DNA from: JBAZGG01 sp041653015
GTDB lineage: Bacteria; Bacillota_I; Bacilli_A; RFN20; CAG-826
Direction: 5' to 3'
Assembly (NCBI GenBank): GCA_041653015.1
Contig: JBAZGG010000004.1
Coordinates: 22,595 to 86,594, forward strand
Length of the DNA: 64,000 bases
Part shown: positions 1 through 7,816 of the stretch, in pieces
Numbering within the stretch: position 1 is the first letter of the stretch
Layout of the letters: the number at the start of each line of letters is the position of its first letter
Made by a program: the position numbers and the translations under genes
The notes under the pieces: generated by a model
The model's input: only the letters and a program-made list of their open reading frames with translations
What the model was told of the DNA's origin: nothing
Database searches by the model: none

Positions 1-331
1 TTATCATCCCTTTGATCAATCGACTCTTCATGAATAATTGAAAAATAACCGCCACGATTAAGATGATTAAAATAGACGGTGCGATGAAACCTAATGTGGC
101 GCATACTGCACCAAAGAAACCGCCTTGAGTGGATCCGACAAACGTCGCAATATTGATGGCGAAAGGGCCTGGTGTAGCTTCGCTAACGCCAATGAGAGTC
201 AATATTTGACCTTCGCTTAGCCATCCCGCCTTCACGACTTCGCTTTGAACTAAAGGGATAGCGCCATACCCGCCACCAAAAGTGAAAAGCCCAATCATGA
301 AGAATGTGAAAAAGAGTTGCAGAAAAATCAT
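1..331 (-). CDS. Chromate transporter family protein, second half-size subunit (partial)
   Basis: This is the N-terminal 110 residues of a half-size CHR-family membrane transporter; the gene runs off the left edge. Seen: the family motif FGGGYGAIPLVQ near residue 18, then SEATPGPFAINIATFVG, with hydrophobic segments between. The ATG at 331-329 overlaps the TGA of the upstream copy (ATGA), so the two are translationally coupled. In this family two short paralogues usually form one transporter, for chromate or possibly another anion. The true substrate cannot be read from the sequence. Confidence 0.85.
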   Translation of the reverse strand, partial: MIFLQLFFTFFMIGLFTFGGGYGAIPLVQSEVVKAGWLSEGQILTLIGVSEATPGPFAINIATFVGSTQGGFFGAVCATLGFIAPSILIILIVAVIFQLFMKSRLIKGMI

Positions 332-911
332 TTTTGCTGGCCTCTTTTCTTCATTTTATATACGAGTTCAAAAATTAAACCTACTAATGCTCCTCCAAGA
401 ATAAAAAATACAGATGAGATCGAAGCGTTTAAAAAGCCGAGGACGAGCGATAGAGAGATCGTGATGACGAGAATAGCGATAGTGAAAGGATTTTTTTCCA
501 TGCTTTTATAGAGATAAAACTGCCCATTATCACTAAAAGAGCGACTGCGGCTTTAATGCCCATAAAAGCGTGATTGATGATTTCAATTTGCATAAATTGA
601 TCTAAAAAGAGGGAGATGATAAAGATTATGACAAAAGATGGAATGACTAATCCGATCGTCGCGAAGATAGTACCTAGCACTCCGGCAACGCGGTAGCCAA
701 CATATGTCGCAGCATTGATCGATAGAGGACCGGGTGTCGCTTCGCTGATGGCGATAATATCAGCGACCTCTTCAGCCCGCATCCATTTTTTCTTGTCTGT
801 CACTTCTTGCTGTATCAACGGAATCATCGCGTACCCGCCACCAAAAGTGAACAGACCTATTTTGAAAAAGGTGAGAAACAGGATGAGGTATTTTTTAAAT
901 GTGCTTTCCAT
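328..911 (-). CDS. Chromate transporter family protein, first half-size subunit, with apparent frameshift
   Basis: First of two adjacent CHR-family half transporters. It begins MESTFKKY and carries FGGGYAMIPLIQ and SEATPGPLSINAATYVG. The ATG frame ends early at 429. At the run of seven A's (T7 at 491-497 on the plus strand) a shift of -1 opens a second frame (KNPFTIAILVITISLSLV onward) that is hydrophobic. That frame runs to a TGA at 328-330 overlapping the next gene, so the intact protein would be about 194 residues. The break is either a homopolymer sequencing error, a real inactivating mutation or, less likely, programmed slippage. A consensus promoter lies just upstream and there is no SD site. 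Confidence 0.75.
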
Positions 912-926
912 TTTTTATATTGTTCT

Positions 927-954
927 ATTATATAGAAACACCCTTTTTTGTCAA
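927..954 (-). promoter_or_regulatory. Promoter of the chromate transporter pair
   Basis: TTGACA at 954-949, 16-bp spacer, TATAAT at 932-927, both perfect consensus. The expected start of transcription (about 920) is only about 9 bases before the ATG at 911, and no SD site is present, so the mRNA would be nearly leaderless. Confidence 0.75.
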
Positions 955-999
955 ATGGCATGCTCTATTAAAAATAAAGTAGTATTTTATGCGAAGTAT

Positions 1000-1008
1000 T
1001 GATATAAT
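1000..1008 (+). promoter_or_regulatory. Extended -10 promoter of greA
   Basis: TGATATAAT fits the extended -10 form (TGn-TATAAT). No good -35 is visible, as expected for this class. It lies 25 bases before the greA ATG. Confidence 0.6.
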
Positions 1009-1033
1009 TTTTATCGATATAAGAGGTATATAT

Positions 1034-1504
1034 ATGGTCGTAACAATAGAATTGACGGAAGATGGACGCATTCAACTTGTCGCTGAAAAGAAAAAACTCA
1101 TCGAAATTGAACGCCCTGAAGTAATAGAACAATTAAAAGCTGCTCGCGCCCAAGGTGACTTGAGTGAAAATGCTGACTATGACGCTGCCCGAAACAAACA
1201 AGCGGAAGTCGAAGCGAGAATCAAAGAGATTGACAATATATTGTCGGCTGCAAAGATTGTTAAAAACCAAGTTAAATCAGACAAAACTATTTCGCTCGGT
1301 TCAAGCGTCACGATTAAAAATTGTAAAAGTGGCGAAGAAAAAGATATCAAGATTGTCGGGACTGTTGAAGCTGATCCATTCAGAGGGTTTGTGTCGAATC
1401 AATCACCAGTCGGAATCGCTTTATTAGGTCATAAAGTCGGCGATGTTGTCCTCGTCAAAGCAAAATTGCCATTCGAAGTTGAGATCATAAAAGTTATAAA
1501 ATAA
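1034..1504 (+). CDS. greA: Transcription elongation factor GreA
   Basis: GreA enters the RNA polymerase secondary channel and stimulates cleavage of backtracked RNA. Seen: an N-terminal coiled-coil hairpin with the acidic tip motif QGDLSENADYDAAR (about residues 36-49), then an FKBP-like C-terminal domain. The protein has 156 residues, normal for the family. An upstream in-frame ATG at 989 exists, but the ATG at 1034 is preceded by AAGAGG at good spacing and matches the family N-terminus. The gene is single, with its own promoter and a terminator. Confidence 0.95.
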   Translation: MVVTIELTEDGRIQLVAEKKKLIEIERPEVIEQLKAARAQGDLSENADYDAARNKQAEVEARIKEIDNILSAAKIVKNQVKSDKTISLGSSVTIKNCKSGEEKDIKIVGTVEADPFRGFVSNQSPVGIALLGHKVGDVVLVKAKLPFEVEIIKVIK

Positions 1505-1507
1505 ATT

Positions 1508-1533
1508 AAAGCGAACACTGAGTTCGTTTTTTT
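1508..1533 (+). terminator. Intrinsic terminator of greA
   Basis: Stem CGAAC (1512-1516) with GTTCG (1522-1526), extended by A-T pairs, then seven T's (1527-1533), directly after the greA stop codon. Confidence 0.8.
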
Positions 1534-1589
1534 ATACTGCTTGGGCACTTCGTTGTCATTCTTTACTAATTGATAGTGGAGGTGATGAT

Positions 1590-2120
1590 ATGTTTAAAGT
1601 AATAATCGGAGTAGTTATCGCAACCATTGTTTTGATCGTCGTCATGTCGCAAGTGAGCCGATATGTGAATACGACAACTGACACTGACACAGTGCTCGTC
1701 AGCGACGATAATCGACTAACGGTCACAATCACTGGTGAAGTGGCAAGAGCGGGAACTTATCTTTTAGATAATAATACAAACTTAAGCAATTTGATCGATG
1801 CCGCTTCTGGCGCGACATCAAATGCTGATGAACTAGCGTATGACGTCTCTTATCTTTTAGAAGACGATCAATCGTTTTATATAGCTCCAAAATACGATAA
1901 CGGAAATGCGTGTTCGATCGATCCGATTAAAAAAGTGAATATAAACAGAGATGATAAAAATACTCTTATGGAGATAAACGCGATCGGTGATACGATTGCC
2001 ACGAATCTCATCTCATATCGACAGAGCAATTCATTCAAACGCATCGAAGATGTTAAAAACGTTAGTGGAATCGGTCCTGCAACATTTGAAAAAATTAAGA
2101 ATTATATAACGATTAAATGA
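1590..2120 (+). CDS. comEA: Competence protein ComEA
   Basis: Membrane-anchored DNA receptor of natural transformation. Seen: one N-terminal membrane helix (about residues 3-22), an SLBB-like domain (VTITGEVARAGTY, about residues 47-100) and a C-terminal helix-hairpin-helix DNA-binding region (KVNINRDDK to the end, containing the ISGIG-like motif VSGIGPATFEKI). Length 176 residues. A near-perfect SD, GGAGGTGAT, precedes the ATG. The stop overlaps the comEC start (ATGA), so the pair is coupled. Confidence 0.9.
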   Translation: MFKVIIGVVIATIVLIVVMSQVSRYVNTTTDTDTVLVSDDNRLTVTITGEVARAGTYLLDNNTNLSNLIDAASGATSNADELAYDVSYLLEDDQSFYIAPKYDNGNACSIDPIKKVNINRDDKNTLMEINAIGDTIATNLISYRQSNSFKRIEDVKNVSGIGPATFEKIKNYITIK

Positions 2121-4141
2121 TAATTCTATTATCGTTTGTCGCCTTCTTCTTAGGCCTGAGATTATTGCATTCATTGACGATTGTTTTTGCCGTTTTTTCA
2201 ATCATCTTTCTCGCGTTTGTCCTCTTTCGTTATAAACGTAAAATTTGTATTATTGCTCTCATATCATTGAGTGCGGGAATCGGCGTCTCTTGTCTCTCCT
2301 ATATTAGAAGTTCTTCGATCGACACGTTTGAAGGGGTTGTCACAGAATCACACGAGAACTACTACATATTCACTTCAGGAATGGAGAAATTCTACGTTTA
2401 TGAGCCGAACAATTCTGCAGAAACATTCGATATATACACGATCCATGGGAATGTCAAAACACTTGATATCCCTAATTTTGAGAGCCAATTTGACTTCGAA
2501 AATTATCTCAATGACAAAGGCGTAGCGAGACAATTGTTTGTCAACTCACGAGATATCAAATTTGAAATCTTTATTCGCAAGAAAATAATAAAAGAGAATT
2601 TTCTTTCTTCCTTCAATGATGAGACAGCTTCATATCTCGATTCTTTGTTGTTCAATGTGAAGGACTATGATTCGAACCTCATCTCGGCCGCTAACAATCT
2701 CAATCTCGTCTATCTTTTGTCTGTCAGTGGAATATACCTGAGTTTGATAATGCGAGGTATGGAATACTTACTAAAAGTTAAATTGAGCGAGCGGAGAGCT
2801 AAAATCATCACTCTTTCAATCCTTTCCTTTTACTTGTTTTTTGCGATTGAAAAAATAGGGGTGATGCGCCTAGTTCTCATCTACATCATGAAAATAATTA
2901 ACGACGTCGCACTCAAAAAGAAGTTTTCTCATCTTCAAATTGTCTCCCTGAGTGGAATCGCTATCCTTTTAATAGACTATCACTTTGCATATTCGATGGG
3001 GTTTTATATTGGATATGGTGTGTCGATAGTCCTCGTGTTTTCGAATTGTGTATTCAAAACGAAAAAGAGATGGTTGCGTTCAGTATTGACTTCGATTCTC
3101 GTCTTTATTTTCATTCTTCCGATCAGCATTGCTCTCGGCAATGAAATGCATATCCTCGGATTGCTATACCAATTTATTCTCATACCGATAAATCTCGTCG
3201 GAATGGTGATATCGATCATCTCTTTTTACATATGTCCATTTTCGGCCGTTATCAACGGTTATGTGTCCATTTTGTCGAATCTTCTTTTCTTTTTAAAAAA
3301 GATTGATGTCGCTATATATCTCGGTCAAATATCGATCTATTCATCGTGTTTGTTCTACGCTCTATATTTTCTCGGTTTATATTCGCTTGAAATTTCCTAT
3401 CGAAAGGGATTCAAACTCTCTCTCAGCATGATACTCATCATTTTTGTTCTCTCGGCACTGCCCATCGATAATCATCTATCCGAGTCCGTTTATTTTATAA
3501 ATGTTGGGCAGGGCGATTCAGCTTTAATAACTAGGGGATCGCATAGCGTCTTAATCGATACCGGTGGAAATTTAAAAGTGGATTTAGCTCAGGAAACGCT
3601 CATCCCCTTTTTCAAAAAGAAAAGAATCTATCATCTGGATGCCGTGTTTATCTCTCACCACGACTATGATCACTCAGGTGCATTGCCTTCACTTTTTAAA
3701 AACTTCCCGATCAGAAATATATATGATTTTGACTCGAAATATCCAGTTGTTGCCGCTGGGATTCGATTTCAAAACTTAAATTCGCTCACACACGCTGATG
3801 AAAACGATAATTCGGCCGTTCTCAGATTTAGCTTCATGTCCAAACAATGGCTCTTCACGGGCGACATATCGTCGCTTGTCGAAAGAGAGCTCATAGAACA
3901 TTACGATGATTTAAATATAAATTATTTAAAAGTTTCGCACCATGGTTCTGATACCGCGACTTCTCTAGCGTTTTTAAATAAAACGACGCCAGAGGAAGCG
4001 ATCATATCAGTCGGAGAGAACAATAGGTATGGTCATCCATCGCTAGAAATTGTTGCGCGACTACAAAAAATGGGAATCAAAATCAGGCGCACTGATAAAG
4101 AAGGGACTGTCTCTTATCATCGCTTTGCATTTAATGTATAA
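2117..4141 (+). CDS. comEC: DNA uptake channel protein ComEC
   Basis: Polytopic membrane protein thought to carry single-stranded DNA across the membrane during transformation. Order: N-terminal membrane helices and a small soluble domain (DUF4131-like, to about residue 150), the competence membrane domain (about 175-440), then a metallo-beta-lactamase-fold domain from about 455. That domain starts VYFINVGQGDSALI and carries SHHDYDHSG and VSHHGSDTA, so metal ligands are retained. Length 674 residues, slightly short for the family. Only comEA and comEC are present here; the pilus genes would lie elsewhere. Confidence 0.92.
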   Translation: MIILLSFVAFFLGLRLLHSLTIVFAVFSIIFLAFVLFRYKRKICIIALISLSAGIGVSCLSYIRSSSIDTFEGVVTESHENYYIFTSGMEKFYVYEPNNSAETFDIYTIHGNVKTLDIPNFESQFDFENYLNDKGVARQLFVNSRDIKFEIFIRKKIIKENFLSSFNDETASYLDSLLFNVKDYDSNLISAANNLNLVYLLSVSGIYLSLIMRGMEYLLKVKLSERRAKIITLSILSFYLFFAIEKIGVMRLVLIYIMKIINDVALKKKFSHLQIVSLSGIAILLIDYHFAYSMGFYIGYGVSIVLVFSNCVFKTKKRWLRSVLTSILVFIFILPISIALGNEMHILGLLYQFILIPINLVGMVISIISFYICPFSAVINGYVSILSNLLFFLKKIDVAIYLGQISIYSSCLFYALYFLGLYSLEISYRKGFKLSLSMILIIFVLSALPIDNHLSESVYFINVGQGDSALITRGSHSVLIDTGGNLKVDLAQETLIPFFKKKRIYHLDAVFISHHDYDHSGALPSLFKNFPIRNIYDFDSKYPVVAAGIRFQNLNSLTHADENDNSAVLRFSFMSKQWLFTGDISSLVERELIEHYDDLNINYLKVSHHGSDTATSLAFLNKTTPEEAIISVGENNRYGHPSLEIVARLQKMGIKIRRTDKEGTVSYHRFAFNV

Positions 4142-4142
4142 T
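4137..4142 (+). promoter_or_regulatory. -10 box directly before holA (predicted leaderless start)
   Basis: TATAAT overlaps the comEC stop codon and ends 7 bases before the holA ATG. A weak -35 (TTATCA, 4114-4119) sits 17 bp upstream. No SD site is present, which fits a leaderless holA transcript. Confidence 0.45.
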
Positions 4143-4149
4143 TAAACCA

Positions 4150-5118
4150 ATGATTTATTTAGTTATTTCTCCTCAGACAATTCAAATAAAAAGTCAAACC
4201 AATAAAATATTAAAAGAAGTGCTCGGCGATGACTATAGTGATTTCAGCGTTTCAAGAATCGATGGAACTCAAGAGCAATTAGACAATATCATCATGGAGA
4301 TGAGTCAACTTCCTTTTGGATCTGATAAGAGATGCGTAGTGGTGGAGAACCCCATCTTTTTGACCAATAATAAAATAGCGTTTGACAGCCCGCGTCAAGA
4401 GAACGAATTAACAAAGTTAATAAAACAACCGATCGATGAAATAAACGTCATATTTACGATCGAAACAGCTGTTTTAAATAAAAAGAGTAAATTCTATACA
4501 TTGATCGAACAAAACAAAGGCAAAATTTTTGATTGCCTAGATATCCCAAAAGAAAAAATGCCGGATTATATTGAAAAATATGTCGAAAAGCGCGAGGGTT
4601 CAATAGAGCATAATGCCGCTGTGGAACTCGCAAAAAGAATCAATGGCGACTTGAATATACTCGTCAATGAATGCGCAAAGTTATTGTTATATACCGACCA
4701 TATAAAATTGACTGATGTTTTAACGATGGTGAATAAACCTCTCGAAGATAATGTTTTCGCCATCTCAAATGCTTTGCTTAAAGGTGAGAATATGCTCGCT
4801 TATGACATCTATCTCGATTTAAAAGTGACTAATGTCGAGCCCATCACATTGATCGGAATGCTCGCCAATCAGTTTCGCTTCGCATCTCAAGTTCAATATC
4901 TCAATAGCGATAGGGGCATGAGCAATGAAGAGATAGCAAAAAAGATGCAAACGAGCGATGTGCGCGTGAAAATCGCTCTGCAAAACGCGCGAAAATTCAC
5001 ATCGATAAGATTGCAAGACGTTCTGTTTAATCTGTCCTGTTTAGACAGAGACATAAAAAGCGGTTCAATCGACCGCTTTTACGCTTTTGAATTATTTCTA
5101 ATCAACTTCAAAGTTTAA
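4150..5118 (+). CDS. holA: DNA polymerase III delta subunit
   Basis: Clamp-loader delta subunit, which opens the beta sliding clamp. Seen: the family layout with an N-terminal AAA+ like fold (MIYLVISPQTIQIKSQ), the middle DNILVNECAKLLLY-type region, and the conserved C-terminal collar ending IDRFYAFELFLINFKV. Length 322 residues, normal. It lies downstream of comEC as in Bacillus. Its stop codon TAA shares the palindrome TTAA with the stop of the convergent rpsT, and the 3' coding sequence contains a terminator hairpin. Confidence 0.9.
   Translation: MIYLVISPQTIQIKSQTNKILKEVLGDDYSDFSVSRIDGTQEQLDNIIMEMSQLPFGSDKRCVVVENPIFLTNNKIAFDSPRQENELTKLIKQPIDEINVIFTIETAVLNKKSKFYTLIEQNKGKIFDCLDIPKEKMPDYIEKYVEKREGSIEHNAAVELAKRINGDLNILVNECAKLLLYTDHIKLTDVLTMVNKPLEDNVFAISNALLKGENMLAYDIYLDLKVTNVEPITLIGMLANQFRFASQVQYLNSDRGMSNEEIAKKMQTSDVRVKIALQNARKFTSIRLQDVLFNLSCLDRDIKSGSIDRFYAFELFLINFKV
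5056..5080 (-). terminator. rpsT terminator embedded in the 3' coding end of holA
   Basis: Perfect 9-bp stem AAAAGCGGT (5056-5064) with ACCGCTTTT (5072-5080), 7-base loop. Read on the minus strand it is followed by five T's and lies about 35 bases after the rpsT stop. On the plus strand the T run is only four, so holA read-through is favoured. Confidence 0.65.
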
Positions 5119-5381
5119 GCTTTTAATGAATTAACTAGAACTTGCAATGAAGATTTTTGGCGAGCAGCAGTATTTTGATGTTGGGCACCTTTCGAAACGC
5201 TCTTGTCAATTAACTTAAATGCCAAAACGAGTTCCTTTTCTGCCTTTTCAAGATTCTTTTCTGCGACTGCTAATCGAACTTTCTTTGAATGAGTTTTGAT
5301 TTCACTTCGCAAAGAAACGTTTAGCACGCGTGCCTTTTCGTTCGTTACAATTCTCTTTATCTGCGATTTAATTTGAGCCAT
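5115..5381 (-). CDS. rpsT: 30S ribosomal protein S20
   Basis: Small basic protein that binds 16S rRNA. Seen: MAQIKSQIKRIVTNEKAR, the central helix region and the conserved AARQKSSL near the C-terminus; 88 residues, normal. The start at 5381 is set by AGAGG 8 bases upstream; an in-frame upstream ATG at 5432 would add an unrelated tail. It sits next to holA, as in Bacillus, but on the opposite strand. Confidence 0.95.
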   Translation of the reverse strand: MAQIKSQIKRIVTNEKARVLNVSLRSEIKTHSKKVRLAVAEKNLEKAEKELVLAFKLIDKSVSKGAQHQNTAARQKSSLQVLVNSLKA

Positions 5382-5403
5382 ATTCGTACCTCTTAACTTC
5401 AAA

Positions 5404-5432
5404 ATATTATCAAAATTATTGTCTAATAACAA
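5404..5432 (-). promoter_or_regulatory. Putative rpsT promoter
   Basis: TTGTTA (5432-5427), 17-bp spacer, TAATAT (5409-5404), just after the cysE stop. Moderate match only. Confidence 0.4.
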
Positions 5433-5434
5433 TA

Positions 5435-5911
5435 CTATTTTACGATTGTATTCGCTGGAACATTTTCGCGAATGACTATATTTGTTCCAATTTTGGCTCC
5501 ATTTCCAATAGTGATATTGCCTAAAATCTTTGCGCCTGCGCCGATGAGAACATCATCTCCAACCGTCGGATGACGCTTTCCTTTTTTCATAGAAATGCCA
5601 CCGAGAGTAACGCCGTGATACATCGTCACATTATCACCGATAATCGAGGTCTCTCCTATGACAACGCCCATGCCATGATCTATAAATAGATTTTTGCCAA
5701 TTTCAGCTCCGGGATGAATTTCGATACCGGTTCTAGCTCTTATCGAATGCATGATGAGTTCAGACAGAAATTTCAAATGCATCTTTTTCCAGAGAAAATG
5801 AGCGAATCTGAACCATCGCAACGCGATTACGGATGGGTAGAGGAAAAAAATCTGAAGATTATTCCTTGCCGCTGGGTCTCGGCGCTTGATCGATCTGTAA
5901 TATTTTTCCAT
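5435..5911 (-). CDS. cysE: Serine O-acetyltransferase (C-terminally short)
   Basis: Acetylates serine with acetyl-CoA, the step before cysteine synthase. Seen: a short N-terminal helical part (EKYYRSIKRRDPAAR), then left-handed beta-helix hexapeptide repeats with IDHGMGVVIGE (catalytic His) and YHGVTLGG. Length 158 residues. It stops right after VPANTIVK, where relatives continue with a GIPGR-like turn and a long tail, so the C-terminus is missing. It starts inside the cysK stop (TAATG), so it is coupled to cysK. Confidence 0.9.
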   Translation of the reverse strand: MEKYYRSIKRRDPAARNNLQIFFLYPSVIALRWFRFAHFLWKKMHLKFLSELIMHSIRARTGIEIHPGAEIGKNLFIDHGMGVVIGETSIIGDNVTMYHGVTLGGISMKKGKRHPTVGDDVLIGAGAKILGNITIGNGAKIGTNIVIRENVPANTIVK

Positions 5912-6804
5912 TATTCGTATGTCCCTGTAGATAGATATTTTATTCCGCCATCAGCGGAGATACAAAGTATTTTCGCGTTTTTGTTCTCTTTTGCAATCGC
6001 TCGACTGGCGGTGATTGCAGCGCCAGAAGAGATGCCTAACAGCAGCCCTTTTCTAGCTAAATCTTTAACGCATTGCTTTGCATCAGCAGTTGTAATTTTA
6101 ATCACTCGATCCACATAATCTTTATTGTATAAAGGTGGAACAAATCCCGCTCCTATTCCCTGAATTCCATGCGGTCCTTTTACTTCACCAGAAAGAATGG
6201 CGGATTCGAATGGTTCAACCGCGATCATTTTGATTTTTGGAAATTTTACCTTAAGAGCTTTGCTCAATCCGGTGATGGTTCCACTCGTTCCGACGCCGGC
6301 GACGAGATAATCAATCCCTTTTGGAAATTCTGCCATTATTTCTTTTGATGTGTGCTCAAAATGAGCCTTGACATTAGATTGGTTCTCAAATTGGTTCAAA
6401 TAGATGTATCCCTGTTTAGCGAGTTCCTCGGCTAGGATTTCAGCCCCTTTCATGCCTGATTTGGCTTCGCTAAGGATAATCTTTGCGCCATAGGCCTTCA
6501 TGATGTCTTGACGCTCTTTTGACATGTTTTCAGGCATTATTATCGTTAGGGAGATGCCACGAGAGGCACAGACCATCGCTAAACCGATTCCGGTATTGCC
6601 AGAAGTTGCTTCGACGAGCTTTGAATCTCTCTTTATAATCCCTTGCGCTTCCATGTCGTCAATCATCTGCAAAGCGATTCGATCTTTGACTGAACCGCCG
6701 ATATTAAACATTTCAAGTTTCACGTAAATTGTGCTTTGACCAATATGTTCTAATTCCAAAATTGGAGTTTCTCCAATAAGTTCATCAACTCGATGATAAA
6801 TCAT
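5911..6804 (-). CDS. cysK: Cysteine synthase (O-acetylserine sulfhydrylase)
   Basis: PLP enzyme making cysteine from O-acetylserine and sulfide. Seen: NIGGSVKDR with the PLP lysine (about residue 40), EATSGNTGIGL, the phosphate-binding loop GVGTSGTITG (about 171-180) and the C-terminal ISADGG. Length 297 residues, normal. Preceded by GGGAGG. It forms a two-gene cysteine operon with cysE, divergent from fmt. Confidence 0.93.
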   Translation of the reverse strand: MIYHRVDELIGETPILELEHIGQSTIYVKLEMFNIGGSVKDRIALQMIDDMEAQGIIKRDSKLVEATSGNTGIGLAMVCASRGISLTIIMPENMSKERQDIMKAYGAKIILSEAKSGMKGAEILAEELAKQGYIYLNQFENQSNVKAHFEHTSKEIMAEFPKGIDYLVAGVGTSGTITGLSKALKVKFPKIKMIAVEPFESAILSGEVKGPHGIQGIGAGFVPPLYNKDYVDRVIKITTADAKQCVKDLARKGLLLGISSGAAITASRAIAKENKNAKILCISADGGIKYLSTGTYE

Positions 6805-6826
6805 TGTTAATAGCCTCCCGATTGAC

Positions 6827-6833
6827 TATAATA
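6827..6833. promoter_or_regulatory. Shared -10 region between cysK and fmt
   Basis: TATAAT at 6827-6832 reads toward fmt, and the overlapping TATTAT at 6833-6828 reads toward cysK. The two divergent genes appear to share one symmetric -10 core. No strong -35 is seen on either side. Confidence 0.45.
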
Positions 6834-6873
6834 TTATTGAAATAAAGCAACTAATGCAATCGAAACGATAAAT

Positions 6874-7809
6874 ATGAACAAAAAAGCAACGCGTATTATC
6901 TTTATGGGAACCCCGAATATCTCGGCTCGTGTTTTACACGATTTGATCGAGAGCGGCTATAATATCGTCGCGCTCATCGCACAGATGGATAAACCCGTCG
7001 GTCGCAAGAATGAACTCAGAGCTGTCCCGACCAAAGAAGTGGCCAATCAATTTGGCATTCAAGTATATCAGCCATTGAAAATACGTGAAAACTACGATTT
7101 TGTAAAAGCGCTGAAGCCGGATGTGATCGTAACCTTTTCTTATGGACAGATCATTCCTCAAGGAATGCTTGATATCCCAACTCATGGCTGTATCAATCTG
7201 CACGCTTCGCTGCTCCCTAAGTATCGTGGAGCCGCTCCTATTCAACGCGCGCTCATAAACGGAGAGACCATGACCGGAGTGACTCTCATGGAGATGGTGG
7301 CCGCCATGGATGCGGGCAAAATGTATGCCAAAGAATTGGTTACAATCGATAGCGATGATGATTATACTTCTTTGAGAAGTAAAATAGCGGATGCTGCATC
7401 GAGGCTGATACTCCGAACCCTTCCCGATTATATCGATGGAAAACTCGTCGGTGAATCACAGGATGACAAACTGGTGAGTCTCGCATCAAAAATATTGCCC
7501 GAAAACGAGCACCTTTCTATAGAAATGCCTGTTAAAAATCTCCTGAATTGGATACGCGCTCTTTCGGATGAACCGGGCGGATATTTTTATCTAAATGGGA
7601 CAAAGGTTAAAATTTATAAAGCTCATCATCTTTCCGATACAACAAAAGGAGCATTAGGGGAGATCGATTTTGTTGATGATCAGATCGTGGTGCAAGCAAA
7701 AGATGGACAATTTGTAATAGATGAATTACAGGTTGAGGGTAAAAACCGGATACGAGCTAAGTCTTTTATCAATGGTCATAGAAATCTTGCACACACTAAA
7801 GTGAACTAG
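6874..7809 (+). CDS. fmt: Methionyl-tRNA formyltransferase
   Basis: Formylates initiator Met-tRNA using 10-formyl-tetrahydrofolate. Seen: IIFMGTPNISARVL at the N-terminus, the catalytic HASLLPKYRGAAPIQRAL segment (about residues 109-126), VTLMEMVAAMDAGK, and a C-terminal OB-like domain ending in a basic region. Length 311 residues, normal. There is no clear SD. The next gene starts 7 bases after its stop. Confidence 0.95.
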   Translation: MNKKATRIIFMGTPNISARVLHDLIESGYNIVALIAQMDKPVGRKNELRAVPTKEVANQFGIQVYQPLKIRENYDFVKALKPDVIVTFSYGQIIPQGMLDIPTHGCINLHASLLPKYRGAAPIQRALINGETMTGVTLMEMVAAMDAGKMYAKELVTIDSDDDYTSLRSKIADAASRLILRTLPDYIDGKLVGESQDDKLVSLASKILPENEHLSIEMPVKNLLNWIRALSDEPGGYFYLNGTKVKIYKAHHLSDTTKGALGEIDFVDDQIVVQAKDGQFVIDELQVEGKNRIRAKSFINGHRNLAHTKVN

Positions 7810-7816
7810 TTTTGCC

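Noticed and set aside
491..497. Programmed -1 frameshift in the chromate transporter as the leading explanation
   Set aside because: The heptamer has a G in the first slip position, no stimulatory structure was evident, and no family precedent is known to me; an indel in the A run is simpler.
989..1033. Earlier ATG for GreA
   Set aside because: It lies upstream of the extended -10 box and gives an N-terminus unlike the family; the ATG at 1034 has an SD site.
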